Below are positions 1 through 10,815 of a stretch of 16,136 nt of DNA, piece by piece. Below the pieces are notes generated by a model. It was not told the origin of the DNA and did no database searches. It saw only the letters and a program-made list of their open reading frames with translations. Source of the stretch: Sphaerochaeta sp. (GTDB taxonomy: Bacteria; Spirochaetota; Spirochaetia; Sphaerochaetales; Sphaerochaetaceae); contig JALOBD010000037.1 of NCBI GenBank assembly GCA_023228445.1, positions 1 to 16,136 on the forward strand, written 5' to 3'. The translations under genes were made by a program, and so were the position numbers. The stretch's first letter is position 1; each line of letters starts with the position of its first letter.

Positions 1-130
1 AAACCACCTTATCATTGCCATGCAATAATCGGTTTGGCTCTGTGTGCACACCACGGCCCTGCCTTAGGCGCACCTTTAGCACTATATGCGAAAGCATTTT
101 TTATGTCAAGCAAATGCTGTGCATTAGTGA
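1..130. other. Intergenic stretch beyond the rpsG terminator, with leftward promoter
   Basis: No coding region is visible here. It holds a strong minus-strand promoter (81-109, listed separately) and the 5' leader of a transcript running out of the left edge. The leader contains the palindrome GTGTGCACAC (42-51) and a small hairpin ATTGC/GCAAT (14-26). At 4-10 the minus strand reads AAGGTGG, a plausible ribosome binding site for a start codon just outside the window. The gene is therefore probably a protein-coding one beginning within a few bases of the edge; its identity cannot be read. Confidence 0.55.
81..109 (-). promoter_or_regulatory. Strong sigma70-type promoter, leftward
   Basis: On the minus strand the -35 is TTGACA (104-109), a perfect consensus. 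The spacer is 17 bp and the -10 is TATAGT (81-86), five of six consensus bases. Predicted transcription start is a G near 74. It lies immediately after the rpsG terminator, so the next leftward gene is uncoupled from the ribosomal/RNA polymerase operon and starts its own strong transcript. In related genomes a translation factor or ribosomal gene would fit this place, but that is inference. Confidence 0.8.
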
Positions 131-158
131 AATAAAAGCCGGCCTCGGAAAGCCGGCT
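131..158 (-). terminator. Intrinsic terminator of the rpsG end of the operon
   Basis: On the minus strand, eleven bases after the rpsG stop codon, a perfect 7-bp stem AGCCGGC / GCCGGCT (137-143 with 152-158) encloses an 8-base loop and runs straight into TTTTATT. This is a standard rho-independent terminator and marks the end of the roughly 12.5-kb operon. Confidence 0.88.
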
Positions 159-168
159 CTACAGGTCA

Positions 169-654
<486 letters not shown>

Positions 655-657
655 CTA

Positions 658-1032
<375 letters not shown>

Positions 1033-1092
1033 CGATTCGATACACTCCCTTTTTAGTCGTTGATCCTCCATCTCTCACACTGACGGGGATCT

Positions 1093-1112
1093 GCGCCGCC
1101 GGAGGGCGGCGC
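1093..1112 (-). repeat. GC-rich hairpin in the rpoC-rpsL gap
   Basis: A perfect 8-bp inverted repeat GCGCCGCC/GGCGGCGC with a 4-base loop. No T-run follows on either strand, so it is not a classic intrinsic terminator. It lies just downstream of a TATAAT -10 element on the minus strand, so it could form the 5' end of an rpsL-rpsG transcript, or be a processing or stabilising element in the long mRNA. Confidence 0.7.
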
Positions 1113-1117
1113 GTCAT

Positions 1118-1145
1118 ATTATACATCCGTACCCAGCATGGACGA
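1118..1145 (-). promoter_or_regulatory. Possible internal promoter for rpsL-rpsG
   Basis: The minus strand has a perfect -10, TATAAT (1118-1123), in the gap after rpoC. The best -35 is weak: TCGTCC (1140-1145) at a 16-bp spacer matches three of six consensus bases. Predicted start is near 1111, at the foot of the 1093-1112 hairpin. This could give extra S12 and S7 independent of rpoBC, but the poor -35 keeps it tentative. Confidence 0.4.
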
Positions 1146-1154
1146 TCCTGACCC

Positions 1155-4100
1155 TCAATCTTCATCAAAGTCGTCAGAGTCATCACCTACGGATCTCATT
1201 TCCGCAATATCCTCATAGTCCAGCTCGTCATCATCGATCAGCTCCTGGCGGCGGCGCTCCTTGACGGCATCTACCTTCTGTTGCAATGCCAAGAGCTCCT
1301 CGTCCTTGAGCTTGATGTCACGATACTTGCGCATTCCGGTCCCCGCAGGGATCAGGTGGCCGATGATGACGTTCTCTTTCAGACCACGTAGCTCATCCTT
1401 ACTACCAGCAATGGCAGCGTTTGTCAAGACCTTTGTGGTCTCCTGGAAGCTCGCGGCACTGATGAAACTGTCGATCGACAAGCTCGCCCGGGTGATGCCC
1501 AACAGCAGCGGTCGTGCCACCGCCGGCTCACCACCTTCGGCGATGACCCGCTCGTTCTCCTCGAAGAAGCGGTACTTGTCGACCTGCTGGCCGTGGATCA
1601 GGTTGGTATCGCCGACGTGGACGATCTCGACCTTGCGCAGCATCTGGCGCACGATGATGCCCAGGTGCTTGTCGTTGATCTGCACCCCCTGCATCCGATA
1701 GACCTCCTGCACCTCATCGACGAGGAAGGACTGCAGTGCGTTCTCCCCGAGGATGTCCAGGATGTCGTGCGGATCGGTGGAGCCGTCACACAGCGCTTCG
1801 GCCGCCTCAACGGAGTCTCCGTCCCGTACCAGGAGGTTCTTGCCCATCGAGATCATGTGCTTGTACTCATGGCCGTAGGGATCGTTGACGATGATGGTAC
1901 GCTTGCCCTTGACAATCGGGCCGAAGCTGACCAGGCCGGAGACCTGGGCCAACACCGCGGCGTTGCGGGGGCGGCGCGCCTCAAACAGCTCGCCGACGCG
2001 CGGCAGGCCGCCGGTGATGTCCTTGGTCTTGATCGACTCCTTCAAGAGCTTGGCCAAGACCAGGCCCTTCTTCACCTTGGCGTTGTCCACCACCTGCAGG
2101 TACGAGCCACCGGGCAGGAGGTACACGGCCAGGGTATCACCCTTGCCACCCTTCTCGCTGGTGATCTCGATGCGCGGTTGCAGTGACTCCAAGCTGTGCT
2201 CGGTGATCTTCTTCTCGATGTTGCCGGTCTCCTCGTTGACCTCCTCGATGAGGGTGGTCCCCAGCTTGATGTCCACAAAGGAGGCAAATCCGTCCTCCTC
2301 GGCGACAATCGGTTCGCTGAAGGGGTCGAAGGTGACGATCGGCTGCTTGGCCTCGACGTAGTCTCCGGTGGCGACGTGCAGCTCACTGCCGGTCTTCACC
2401 ACCTGGAAAGCCCCATGGCCGACGAGGTAGAGCCTGCCGTCAACGATCCGTACCACCCCGTTCTCACTGCTGGGAATCTCCTTCTTGCCCTTGGTGTAGA
2501 GCGGTGTCCCCTTGGCAGCAACCTGCCCGTCCTCGACCAAGAGCGTATCGTAGCTCTTGGCCTCGATGACGGCATTGACGCGGAAGTACTCGATCGTTCC
2601 CTTGCGGGTGAAGACGCTGACCTTGTCATCCTCACGTTCGACGCGCGAGCCGCTGATGGATCCGATGAGCGTCGGGTAGTGGTAGCTGAGCCGATTCTCC
2701 TCGGCGCTGGTCGATGCGGTTCCTCCGACGTGGAAGGTACGCATCGTCAACTGGGTGCCGGGCTGTCCGATGGACTGGGCTGCGATGATACCCACCGCCT
2801 CACCGATGACCACCGGGCGGTTGGTGGCGAGGTTGCGCCCATAGCACCGTCGGCACACCCCGTGCTTCGCCTCACAGGTGAGCACGGTGCGCAGGAGCAG
2901 ACTTTCGATGCCCGCCTCTTCGATTCGCTGGGCGGTCTCGTCGTCAATCTCCTCGTTGGCCTTGGCAATGACCTCGCGGGTGAAGGGGTGCAGCACATCC
3001 TCGACCGGGGCTCGACCGACGATCCGCTCGGCAAGCGACTCGACGATCTCATCACCGTCACGCAGCACGCCGCGCCAGATGCCGTTGATGGTATGACAGT
3101 CGTCCTCGTTGACCACCACATCCTGGCTGATGTCCACCAGACGCCGGGTAAGGTATCCGGCCTCGGCGGTCTTGAGCGCGGTGTCGGAGAGCCCCTTGCG
3201 TGCCCCGTTGGTCGAGATGAAGAACTCGATGATCGACAAGCCTTCCTTGAAGTTCGACTTGATGGGGAACTCGATGACGTCGCCGGAGGGCTTGGCCATC
3301 AAGCCACGCATGCCGCCCAGCTGCCTGATCTGGGTCTTCGACCCACGGGCGCCACTGTCGGCCATCATGTAGAGGGGGTTGAATCCGTTCTGACTGCTCT
3401 TCAACTCGCCCATCAGCGCGTCGGTAAGCTGGTCGTTGGTCTGCGTCCACACCTCGATGACGCGGTTGTAGCGCTCCTCCTGGGTGATGTGGCCCTGGCG
3501 GTACTGCTCCATGATCCGCTGCTGTTCGGCGTTCGCCTTGTCGACGAGCTCGACCTTCGCAGCAGGGACGATCATGTCGGAGAGACCGATCGTCGCCCCA
3601 AAGAGCGTTGCATACTGGTAGCCGACATCCTTGATGGAGTCGAGCATCTCGACGGCAATCGAGTTCTTGTTGGCCTTCAGCGTATCACCGATGAGCGCCT
3701 TCAGTTCCTTGTCCCCGAGCGTTGCGTTCTGGAACGGGATGTCCTTGGGCAGGGCGGCGTTGAAGATCACCCGCCCCGGGGTCGTCTCGATCTTGGTGCC
3801 GTCGGCAAGCTTGTACCGGATCTTGGCGTTGTAGGAGAGCAGACCGCTGTCGATTGCCGCCTCCAGCTCGCCGATGTTGTCGTAGTACTTACCCTCCCCG
3901 GCTGCCTTGTCCATGTCTCGGGTCAGGTAGTTGATGCCGAGCACCATGTCCTGGCTGGGGTAGACGATCGGCTTGCCGTTGGCCGGGTCAAGCAGGTTGG
4001 TGACGCTGAGCATCAACGTCCAGCACTCGAGCTGGGCGGCGTGGGTCAGCGGTACGTGCACGGCCATCTGGTCCCCGTCAAAGTCGGCGTTGTATGCGTG

Positions 4101-5429
4101 ACACACCAGCGGGTGCAGCTTGATGGCCTTGCCGTCGACAAGGACCGGGTCGAAGGCCTGGATGCCCAAGCGGTGGAGCGTCGGGGCGCGGTTGAGCAGC
4201 ACCGGGTGCTCCTTGACCACCTCATCGAGGATTGCCCAGACCGCGTCGGTCTCCTCCTCGACCAGGCTCTTGGCCTTCTTGATGTTGTAGACCACTCCAT
4301 CCTGGACGAGCTTCTTCATGATGAAGGGCTTGTAGAGCTCCAGCGCCATCTTTGAGGGAAGACCACACTGGTGCATCCTCAGCTCCGGGCCGACCACGAT
4401 GACCGAGCGGCCCGAGTAGTCGACGCGCTTACCCAAGAGGTTCTGCCGGAAACGGCCCTGCTTGCCCTTGAGCATATCGGAGAGACTCTTGAGCGGACGG
4501 TTGCTCGCACCCTTGACGACCCGCTTGCGCTTGGAGTTGTCAAAGAGTGCATCGACGGCCTCCTGCAGCATCCGCTTCTCATTGCGGATGATGATATCGG
4601 GGGCGTTGAGCTTGACGAGGCGATCGAGGCGGTTGTTGCGGTTGATCACCCGGCGATAGAGGTCGTTGAGATCGCTGGTGGCGAACCGTCCGCCGTCGAG
4701 TTGGACCATCGGCCTAAGGTCGGGCGGGATGACCGGGATCACGGTGAGGATCATCCACTCAGGGCGGTTGCCGCTGTCGCGGAAGTTCTCACACACCTCG
4801 ATGCGCTTGAGCAGACGCTTGTCGCTCTTCTCGCCCTTGATGCGCATCTGATCGCGCAGATCACGACTCAGCTCCTCAAGGTCGAGGTTGACCAGGAGCT
4901 TGCGTACCGCTTCGGCGCCCATGCCGGCCTCGAAGGAGTCGCCGTACTGGTCGCGTGCCTGCCAATACTCCTCTTCGGTGAGCAGCTGCTTGGGCTTGAG
5001 GGCGGTGTCACCGGCGTTGATCACCACGTACTTCTCGTAGTAGAGGATCGACTGCAGTGCATTGCGGGTGATATCGAGGAGCATGCTCATCCGGCTGGGG
5101 ACGGAACGATAGTACCAGATGTGGCTCACCGGGGCTGCGAGGGTGATGTGTCCCATCCGCTCGCGGCGCACCTTGGTGTTGGTCACTTCGACGCCACAGC
5201 GGTCACAGATCACACCCTTGTACCGGATCGATTTGAACTTGCCACAGTAGCACTCCCACTCCTTGGTGGTGCCGAAGATCTTCTCACAGAAGAGTCCGTC
5301 ACGCTCGGGGCGCAGGGTGCGGTAGTTGATCGTCTCAGGCTTCTTGACCTCACCGTACGACCAACCCTTGATCTGCTCCGGCGAAGCCAGCTTTATCATG
5401 ATGCTATCGAAATCTTGAATTTCCTTCAT
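1155..5429 (-). CDS. rpoC: DNA-directed RNA polymerase subunit beta'
   Basis: Beta' is the largest core RNA polymerase subunit and supplies the catalytic magnesium. The product has 1424 residues. The first zinc site is C60, C62, C75, C78. The rudder and lid region follows, then the catalytic NADFDGD motif with Asp449, Asp451 and Asp453. Bridge-helix sequence lies around 735-765 ([19 protein letters not shown]), the second zinc site is C778, C852, C859, C862, and the trigger loop is near 889-903 ([15 protein letters not shown]). About 230 residues separate the trigger-loop N-terminal arm from [18 protein letters not shown] (1137-1154), consistent with an SI3-like insertion as in many Gram-negative bacteria. 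The C-terminus is acidic. The ATG at 5429 was chosen because AGGAG lies 8 nt upstream; the GTG two codons earlier is too close. It follows rpoB after 15 nt. Confidence 0.98.
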   Translation of the reverse strand: MKEIQDFDSIMIKLASPEQIKGWSYGEVKKPETINYRTLRPERDGLFCEKIFGTTKEWECYCGKFKSIRYKGVICDRCGVEVTNTKVRRERMGHITLAAPVSHIWYYRSVPSRMSMLLDITRNALQSILYYEKYVVINAGDTALKPKQLLTEEEYWQARDQYGDSFEAGMGAEAVRKLLVNLDLEELSRDLRDQMRIKGEKSDKRLLKRIEVCENFRDSGNRPEWMILTVIPVIPPDLRPMVQLDGGRFATSDLNDLYRRVINRNNRLDRLVKLNAPDIIIRNEKRMLQEAVDALFDNSKRKRVVKGASNRPLKSLSDMLKGKQGRFRQNLLGKRVDYSGRSVIVVGPELRMHQCGLPSKMALELYKPFIMKKLVQDGVVYNIKKAKSLVEEETDAVWAILDEVVKEHPVLLNRAPTLHRLGIQAFDPVLVDGKAIKLHPLVCHAYNADFDGDQMAVHVPLTHAAQLECWTLMLSVTNLLDPANGKPIVYPSQDMVLGINYLTRDMDKAAGEGKYYDNIGELEAAIDSGLLSYNAKIRYKLADGTKIETTPGRVIFNAALPKDIPFQNATLGDKELKALIGDTLKANKNSIAVEMLDSIKDVGYQYATLFGATIGLSDMIVPAAKVELVDKANAEQQRIMEQYRQGHITQEERYNRVIEVWTQTNDQLTDALMGELKSSQNGFNPLYMMADSGARGSKTQIRQLGGMRGLMAKPSGDVIEFPIKSNFKEGLSIIEFFISTNGARKGLSDTALKTAEAGYLTRRLVDISQDVVVNEDDCHTINGIWRGVLRDGDEIVESLAERIVGRAPVEDVLHPFTREVIAKANEEIDDETAQRIEEAGIESLLLRTVLTCEAKHGVCRRCYGRNLATNRPVVIGEAVGIIAAQSIGQPGTQLTMRTFHVGGTASTSAEENRLSYHYPTLIGSISGSRVEREDDKVSVFTRKGTIEYFRVNAVIEAKSYDTLLVEDGQVAAKGTPLYTKGKKEIPSSENGVVRIVDGRLYLVGHGAFQVVKTGSELHVATGDYVEAKQPIVTFDPFSEPIVAEEDGFASFVDIKLGTTLIEEVNEETGNIEKKITEHSLESLQPRIEITSEKGGKGDTLAVYLLPGGSYLQVVDNAKVKKGLVLAKLLKESIKTKDITGGLPRVGELFEARRPRNAAVLAQVSGLVSFGPIVKGKRTIIVNDPYGHEYKHMISMGKNLLVRDGDSVEAAEALCDGSTDPHDILDILGENALQSFLVDEVQEVYRMQGVQINDKHLGIIVRQMLRKVEIVHVGDTNLIHGQQVDKYRFFEENERVIAEGGEPAVARPLLLGITRASLSIDSFISAASFQETTKVLTNAAIAGSKDELRGLKENVIIGHLIPAGTGMRKYRDIKLKDEELLALQQKVDAVKERRRQELIDDDELDYEDIAEMRSVGDDSDDFDED

Positions 5430-5444
5430 CAACACATCTCCTGC

Positions 5445-8400
5445 TTAGTTGAGCGAGCCCTTGCCGATCTTGGAGATCAGCTCCTCATCACGCTCGGTCA
5501 AAGGCATCTGACGACCATCGGAGTCGTAGACCGACATATCAAGGGCCAGACCCCGGATCTCCTGCACCAGCACGTTGAATGCCTCGGGCATCCCGGCGGT
5601 GGTCGCCGGCTCGCCCTTGACGATGGACTCGTAGATCTTCACCCGGCCGTTCATGTCATCACTCTTGATGGTCAGAAGCTCCTGAAGCGTATTGGCTGCG
5701 CCGTACGCCTCCAGGGCCCAGACCTCCATCTCTCCCAGGCGCTGGCCACCGAACTGCGCCTTGCCGCCAAGCGGCTGCTGGGTGACCAGCGAGTAGGGTC
5801 CGGTGGAGCGGGCATGCATCTTGTCATCGACGAGGTGGTGCAGCTTCAAGTAGTAGATGTAGCCACAGAAGACCGGGTTTACAAACGGTACGCCCGTCTG
5901 CCCGTCGTAGAGGATCGTCTTGGAGTCCTCGGGCAGGCTCGCCTCACGCATCTTCTCTTGGATCTGCTCGATGGTGGCGCTGGCGAAGACCGGGGTGGAG
6001 TACCACTGGTCGAGCTTCACCGCAGCCCAGCCGAGCTGCGTCTCCATCAGCTGGCCGATGTTCATCCGCGACGGGACTCCCAATGGGTTGAGACAGACAT
6101 CAAGCGGGGTGCCATCCTCCATGTAGGGCATGTCCTCTTCAGGGAGCACCCGGCTGACGACGCCCTTGTTCCCGTGGCGGCCCGCCATCTTGTCTCCCTG
6201 GCGCAGCTTGCGCTTGGTGGCGATGAGGACCTTGACGGTCTCCTCGACGCCGGGGGGCAACTCATCGTTGTTGGAGCGCTTGAGGCGCTGCACATCGATG
6301 ATCGTCCCTTCGGTGCCGTGGGGGACCTTCAGTGAAGTGTCGCGCACCTCCTTGGCCTTCTCTCCGAAGATTGAGTTGAGGAGCTTGAACTCCGGGGTGG
6401 TGTCGCTCTCACTCTTGGGAGTGACCTTCCCCACCAGAATCGAGCCCGGCCTCACCATGGTGCCGATGCGGGCGATCCCGTCCTCATCGAGCATCTCCAA
6501 CATCTTCTCGCTGGTGTTGGGGATATCCCGGGTCAACTTCTCCGGTCCGAGCTTCGTCTCACGGATATCGGTGGTGAACTCCTTGATGTGGACACTGGTG
6601 AAGATGTCGTCCTTGACGACCCGTTCACTGACCAATACGGCGTCCTCGTAGTTGTACCCATGCCACGGCACGAAGCCGACGAGGATGTTGCGCCCGAGGG
6701 CGAGGTCGCCCTCCTGGGTGGCCGGGCCATCACCGATGACCTCACCCTCGCTCACCTGCTGGCCGACGACGACCAGCGGCTTTTGGTTGAAGCAGGTGTC
6801 CTGGTTGGTCCGCTGGAACTTCTGCACCTCGTAGATGTCCACCTCACCCTCGATGTCTGAGACATCGGGCTGGATGACGATCTTCTCGGCGCTGACGTAG
6901 GTGACGGTGCCGCTGCGCAGGGCCTTGATGAGCACCCCGCTGTCGTAGGCGGTCTTGCCCTCCATGCCGGTTCCCACCCGTGGGGTCTCCGGGAAGACGA
7001 GGGGCACCGCCTGGCGCTGCATGTTCGAACCCATCAGCGCGCGGTTGGCGTCGTCGTGCTCAAGGAAGGGGATGAGCGAAGCGGCGACGCTGAGCACCTG
7101 CTTGGGGTCGACGTCCATGTACCGGATCTCAGCAGGCGGCTTGGTGGAGTAGTCGCCGCTGCGGCGCACCGGCACCTCCCCATCCTTGAAGTTTCCATCA
7201 TCGTCGATCTCGGCGGATGCCTGGGCGATGAAGTACTTCTCCTCGTCGTTTGCATCAAGGTAGCGGTACTGGGTGGAGACCACACCATTGACGACACGGC
7301 GATAGGGTGTCTCCAAAAACCCGTGGCGGTTGATGCGGGTGTAGTTGGCGAGGCTGACGATCAAACCGATGTTCGGACCCTCGGGGGTCTCGATCGGACA
7401 GATGCGCCCATAGTGGGTGTAGTGGACGTCGCGGACCTCGAAGCCGGCGCGGTCGCGGGAGAGCCCGCCCGGGCCGAGGGCGTTGAGGCGCCGCTTATGG
7501 GTCAACTCGGCAAGCGGATTGACCTGGTCCATGAACTGGGAGAGCTGGCTTGAGCCGAAGAACTCCTTGATGGCAGCGACGATCGGCTTGATGGAGATCA
7601 GATCCTGGGGCTTGACCGAACCGCTTTCAAGGTTCATCCGCTCCTTGGCGATCCGCTCCATGCGGGCGAAGGCACTCTTGAGCGCATTCTGCAAGAGCTC
7701 GCCGACCGAACGGATGCGGCGGTTTCCCAAATGGTCGATATCATCGACGTTCTCCTCGCGGATGAAGACCTTGATGAGGAACGCCATCGTGTTGACGATG
7801 TCGGCGGGGGTGAGGACCGTCAAGTCGGTCGAGCCACCCTCCTCCTCTTCCTCGTCGAGGTCGGTGGAGAACTTCTTGTTGAACTTATAGCGGCCCACCG
7901 AACCCAAATCGTAGCGGCGGCTGGCGAAGAACATGTCGGGCAGGTCCTTCTCAGCCCGCTCGATGGCGATCATCTCGCCGGGCATCAAGACCGAGAAGAT
8001 CGGCGAGAGCACGTCCTCCTTCGTCGGTTCGTCATACCCCTCACTGGTGTACTTGGCGTCCTCGATCTCAAAGCAGTTGAGGATCATGTCGCTGTGCAGC
8101 GTCCCCTCCCCCTTGAGGTTGAGCAACCACACCTCACCGACCTTGAGCTTGATCAACTCGTCGATCTCGTGGGCGTGCAACATGTCGCCGGCACGCAGCA
8201 CCTTGCGCTGCTGCCCCTCGACCTGTGCCCATACGTCCTTGTAGAGGTAGCGGTTCTCCAAGCTCGTCTTCAGCTCTGCATCATCTGCAAGGGCAACCTG
8301 CTCTCCGGTGTAGAACTGCTCGAGGATCTTCTCACGGGTATCGAAACCGATGGCACGCAAAAAGAGCGTGCCGAGGATCTTTTTCTTGCGGTCGATCTTG

Positions 8401-8966
8401 GCGAAGATGAGGTGTTTCTTGTCGTCGATCTCGAACTCGAGCCACGAGCCCCGGTAGGGGATGATCCTCGAGGAGTAGACGTCCTTGTCATCGCTGAAGA
8501 TCACACCGGGGCTGCGGTGGATCTGGCTGACCACGACGCGCTCGGCCCCGTTGATGATGAAGGTGCCGCGGTCGGTCATCAGGGGGATGTCGCCGAAGAA
8601 GATCTCCTTCTCGCGAATCTCCCCGGTGGAGAACTCAAGACTGATCGTGACTTTGATGGGCACACTGTATGAACGACCTTTCTTCTTGCACTCCGTCTCG
8701 GAGAACTTGATGTTCTCAAAATCAATGGTATACCCCTTGTAGGTGAGGCGCATCTCACCGTTGGGGCTGTCAATGGGGAAGGTCGATAAGAATACTTCCT
8801 CCAGGCCGTACGATGGGTCGGGGGCCAAACCTTTCTTGAACCGCTCCAGTTGCAAGAATCGCTCATAGGACTCAAGCTGGACTCCGATCAGGTTTGGCAG
8901 CTCGCACACTTGGTGCTGTTCGCTGCCGATGTACGTCCGTGTTATGGATTTGCCGTTGGCAACCAT
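5445..8966 (-). CDS. rpoB: DNA-directed RNA polymerase subunit beta
   Basis: Beta forms half of the active-site cleft and the rifampicin pocket. The product is 1173 residues, similar to the compact Bacillus form. Rifampicin cluster I ([20 protein letters not shown], 471-490, then [11 protein letters not shown]) has Asp480 and His490 conserved but Asn495 where E. coli has Ser531. The catalytic-region lysines are Lys926 and Lys934 in [14 protein letters not shown]. The C-terminal block with [24 protein letters not shown] is intact. An acidic run (DEEEEEGG, about 371-378) lies before the cluster. The start at 8966 sits 7 nt after GGAGG; the adjacent ATG at 8969 would be only 4 nt away. An upstream ATG at 9035 adds residues unlike RpoB and overlaps hairpins. 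The gene follows rplL after a 170-nt structured gap and is coupled to rpoC. Confidence 0.98.
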   Translation of the reverse strand: MVANGKSITRTYIGSEQHQVCELPNLIGVQLESYERFLQLERFKKGLAPDPSYGLEEVFLSTFPIDSPNGEMRLTYKGYTIDFENIKFSETECKKKGRSYSVPIKVTISLEFSTGEIREKEIFFGDIPLMTDRGTFIINGAERVVVSQIHRSPGVIFSDDKDVYSSRIIPYRGSWLEFEIDDKKHLIFAKIDRKKKILGTLFLRAIGFDTREKILEQFYTGEQVALADDAELKTSLENRYLYKDVWAQVEGQQRKVLRAGDMLHAHEIDELIKLKVGEVWLLNLKGEGTLHSDMILNCFEIEDAKYTSEGYDEPTKEDVLSPIFSVLMPGEMIAIERAEKDLPDMFFASRRYDLGSVGRYKFNKKFSTDLDEEEEEGGSTDLTVLTPADIVNTMAFLIKVFIREENVDDIDHLGNRRIRSVGELLQNALKSAFARMERIAKERMNLESGSVKPQDLISIKPIVAAIKEFFGSSQLSQFMDQVNPLAELTHKRRLNALGPGGLSRDRAGFEVRDVHYTHYGRICPIETPEGPNIGLIVSLANYTRINRHGFLETPYRRVVNGVVSTQYRYLDANDEEKYFIAQASAEIDDDGNFKDGEVPVRRSGDYSTKPPAEIRYMDVDPKQVLSVAASLIPFLEHDDANRALMGSNMQRQAVPLVFPETPRVGTGMEGKTAYDSGVLIKALRSGTVTYVSAEKIVIQPDVSDIEGEVDIYEVQKFQRTNQDTCFNQKPLVVVGQQVSEGEVIGDGPATQEGDLALGRNILVGFVPWHGYNYEDAVLVSERVVKDDIFTSVHIKEFTTDIRETKLGPEKLTRDIPNTSEKMLEMLDEDGIARIGTMVRPGSILVGKVTPKSESDTTPEFKLLNSIFGEKAKEVRDTSLKVPHGTEGTIIDVQRLKRSNNDELPPGVEETVKVLIATKRKLRQGDKMAGRHGNKGVVSRVLPEEDMPYMEDGTPLDVCLNPLGVPSRMNIGQLMETQLGWAAVKLDQWYSTPVFASATIEQIQEKMREASLPEDSKTILYDGQTGVPFVNPVFCGYIYYLKLHHLVDDKMHARSTGPYSLVTQQPLGGKAQFGGQRLGEMEVWALEAYGAANTLQELLTIKSDDMNGRVKIYESIVKGEPATTAGMPEAFNVLVQEIRGLALDMSVYDSDGRQMPLTERDEELISKIGKGSLN

Positions 8967-9004
8967 CATGTACCCTCCAAAGTCAATTGAAAGACAAACA
9001 GGAT

Positions 9005-9127
9005 CCCGCCAGTGTGGCCGGGAAACGAAAGACACAACGTGCCACCGGTTTCACTCCGGTGGCTATCGAGATAGGGCATTCGCCCAGTGACAAAGATCGA
9101 AGGCCGGGAGAGCGCAGGGCCCTCCCG
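9005..9127 (-). repeat. Cluster of hairpins in the rplL-rpoB gap
   Basis: Four inverted repeats stand in a row. 9041-9063 is a perfect 8-bp stem GCCACCGG/CCGGTGGC with a 7-base loop. 9074-9085 is GGGC/GCCC with a 4-base loop. 9105-9127 is CGGGAG/CTCCCG with an 11-base loop. 9005-9022 is CCCG-CCA/TGGCCGGG with one bulge. None is followed by a U-tract on the minus strand. E. coli also has an attenuator and an RNase III site between rplL and rpoB that lower rpoBC expression relative to rplJL, and this cluster is placed to do the same. Function is inference. Confidence 0.7.
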
Positions 9128-9136
9128 TGTCTGCCA

Positions 9137-9517
9137 TTAATCAACAGGCTTGACCTCAACGGTGCAACCAATCTCCTCAAGCTTTGCCTTGAGAGCATCG
9201 GCATCGGCCTTGTTGACACCTTCCTTGAGCACTTGGTTACCGGCCTCGACCAGGTCCTTGGCCTCCTTCAGGCCCAGACCGGTGATGACACGCACTTCCT
9301 TGATCGCTGCAATCTTCTTGGTAGGATCGGCAGCCACAAGGACCACGTTGAACTCGGTCGGCTCCTCGACGGCGGCTGCCTCGGCGGCAGGACCGGCGAC
9401 GACGGCTGCGGCTGCGGCCTGGACACCGAACTTATCCTCCATCATCTTGATGAGGTCAGCGACCTCCATGACGGACATGCTTGCGATCGACTCCAAAATC
9501 TCTTCTTTAGTAGCCAT
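9137..9517 (-). CDS. rplL: 50S ribosomal protein L7/L12
   Basis: L7/L12 forms the multimeric stalk that recruits and activates translation GTPases. The product is 126 residues. Residues 1-32 are the N-terminal dimerisation and L10-binding helices ([24 protein letters not shown]). An Ala-rich flexible hinge covers about 34-52, and the globular C-terminal domain follows, including [17 protein letters not shown], the surface that contacts elongation factors. The ribosome binding site AAGGAG is well placed 8-9 nt before the ATG. It follows rplJ after 67 nt containing a long-loop inverted repeat, and is separated from rpoB by a structured 170-nt gap, which fits the need for more L7/L12 than RNA polymerase. 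Confidence 0.98.
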   Translation of the reverse strand: MATKEEILESIASMSVMEVADLIKMMEDKFGVQAAAAAVVAGPAAEAAAVEEPTEFNVVLVAADPTKKIAAIKEVRVITGLGLKEAKDLVEAGNQVLKEGVNKADADALKAKLEEIGCTVEVKPVD

Positions 9518-9545
9518 ATTATCTTCTCCTTACAAATATCGTCCG

Positions 9546-9584
9546 CACAGTCGTAGCAGGTTACCACTGAAGACTAAGACTGTG
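9546..9584 (-). repeat. Inverted repeat in the rplJ-rplL gap
   Basis: CACAGTC (9546-9552) and GACTGTG (9578-9584) are perfect 7-base complements around a 25-base loop that includes the palindrome GGTTACC. On the minus strand the stem begins immediately after the rplJ stop codon and closes before the rplL ribosome binding site. It could help set the higher translation of rplL or mark an RNA processing site; this is inferred from position only. Confidence 0.5.
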
Positions 9585-10112
9585 TCAGTTTCCTTCTTCG
9601 GCGCTCTCAACGGAGCCACCGTTCTTCTCGACGTAGGCGAGCATCGTTGCCGCCAGCTTCTGTACCGGTGCCATCATCGTGGCCATGAGCATTGCGATGA
9701 GCTCGAGCTTGCCAGGAAGCTTGCTGAGCGCCTCGACCTCCTCAGGTGAGAAGAACTGCCCATCGATGATGCCGCCCTTGACCACCAGCGGAGCCCCATC
9801 CTTGGCGATGGCAAAGAGGTCCTTGGCCACTGCGTTCGCCTCATCTCCCTTGATGAGGGCGATGGCGGTCGGACCGATCAGCTGCTCGTCGGCGGTGCGG
9901 TCGAGCTGGGTGAGCGCGATGCGGGCATAGCGGTTCTTGACAACACGATAGGCGCTGTCCTTCTTCATCAGCGTGCGCCTGAGTGCCGTGATCTGCTCGA
10001 CGGTCATCCCACGGTAATCGGTGAAGATATAGCCGTTGTACTGGGAGAACTCATCCTTGAGCGCCTTGACGGACTCTTCCTTGGCGGGGGTAATACGAGT
10101 CTTGTACTCCAT
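9585..10112 (-). CDS. rplJ: 50S ribosomal protein L10
   Basis: L10 anchors the L7/L12 dimers to 23S rRNA beside L11. The product is 175 residues. The N-terminal rRNA-binding domain includes YIFTDYRGMTVEQITALRRTL (about 28-48) and KNRYARIAL. The C-terminal helix (about 135-165) should carry the L7/L12 dimers, and the tail is acidic. The ribosome binding site AAGGAG overlaps the rplA stop codon (TAAGGAG), giving a gap of only 12 nt. That spacing leaves no room for the long L10 autoregulatory leader known in E. coli, so any L10 feedback would have to act elsewhere. Confidence 0.97.
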   Translation of the reverse strand: MEYKTRITPAKEESVKALKDEFSQYNGYIFTDYRGMTVEQITALRRTLMKKDSAYRVVKNRYARIALTQLDRTADEQLIGPTAIALIKGDEANAVAKDLFAIAKDGAPLVVKGGIIDGQFFSPEEVEALSKLPGKLELIAMLMATMMAPVQKLAATMLAYVEKNGGSVESAEEGN

Positions 10113-10124
10113 TGTTCTCTCTCC

Positions 10125-10814
10125 TTATACCGTTGCCAGCAGATCCTTCACGTTGAGCCTGAGGCCAGGTCCCATCGTGGAGGAGAGGGCGACGCTGACC
10201 ATGTAGTCAGCCTTGGCATCACTGGGCTTCTTGCGCATGATCTCCCGCACGACCGCCACGGCATTCTCGCCGACGAGGGCGGGATCCATTGAGACCTTGC
10301 CGATGGCCAGGTGCACGACGCTGGTCTTATCGGAGCGGAACTCGATGCGGCCCTTGGAGAGCTCGGAGAGTGCGCCCTTGATGTCCATCGTCACCGTCTG
10401 GGTCTTGGGGTTGGGCATCAGGCCGCGCCGACCGAGCACTGGGCCAAGGCGTCCGACGTCCTTCATCATATCGGGGGTGGCCACCGCCACATCGAAGTCC
10501 ATCCAGCCACCACGGATCTTCTCGATCAGGTCGTTGTCACCCACATACGCCGCACCGGCCTCACGGGCCTCGTCGGCCTTCTCCCCCTTGGCGAAGACCA
10601 GGATCTTCTTCTCGGCGGAGAACTGGTGGGGCAGCACGACCGTGTCGCGCACGCTCTGGCTCTTCTTCAACGTCAGCTTGACGTGGATCTCGACGGTCTC
10701 GTCGAACTTTGCAAAGGCGAGCTCCTTGACCAACGCGGTTGCCTCTTCAAGGCTGTACAGCTTGGTACGGTCGACACCCTTTGCCGCTTCTCGATACTTC
10801 TTTCCGTGTTTCAT
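10125..10814 (-). CDS. rplA: 50S ribosomal protein L1
   Basis: L1 forms the mobile stalk beside the ribosomal E site and in many bacteria also represses its own mRNA. The product is 229 residues, normal for the family. Domain I is formed by both chain ends and domain II is the middle section. The conserved rRNA-binding segment GRRGLMPNPKTQTV is at about 128-141, and VGGWMDFD-like and MKDVGRLGPVLG segments precede it. The ATG lies one base after the rplK stop codon (TAAGATG), and its ribosome binding site GGTGGAG is inside the last codons of rplK, so the two genes are probably translationally coupled, as expected for an L11-L1 pair controlled by one leader site. Confidence 0.98.
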   Translation of the reverse strand: MKHGKKYREAAKGVDRTKLYSLEEATALVKELAFAKFDETVEIHVKLTLKKSQSVRDTVVLPHQFSAEKKILVFAKGEKADEAREAGAAYVGDNDLIEKIRGGWMDFDVAVATPDMMKDVGRLGPVLGRRGLMPNPKTQTVTMDIKGALSELSKGRIEFRSDKTSVVHLAIGKVSMDPALVGENAVAVVREIMRKKPSDAKADYMVSVALSSTMGPGLRLNVKDLLATV

Positions 10815-10815
10815 C

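Noticed and set aside
86..102. ATGC-GAAA-GCAT followed by T6 on the plus strand, resembling a terminator
   Set aside because: The stem has only 4 bp, no plus-strand gene lies upstream in the window, and the sequence is better explained as the spacer of the leftward promoter.
2196..4355. 719-codon open frame on the plus strand, antisense to rpoC
   Set aside because: It is a shadow of the GC-rich rpoC codons in another frame. The translation is low-complexity in Leu, Val, Asp and Gly, with no family motifs and no promoter or ribosome binding site.
4371..6335. 654-codon open frame on the plus strand, antisense to the rpoC-rpoB junction
   Set aside because: Same shadow effect; it crosses from rpoC into rpoB, and its composition mirrors their codons.
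8967..9035. Longer RpoB start at 9035
   Set aside because: The extra residues are unlike RpoB N-termini, whereas a strong ribosome binding site fits the ATG at 8966.
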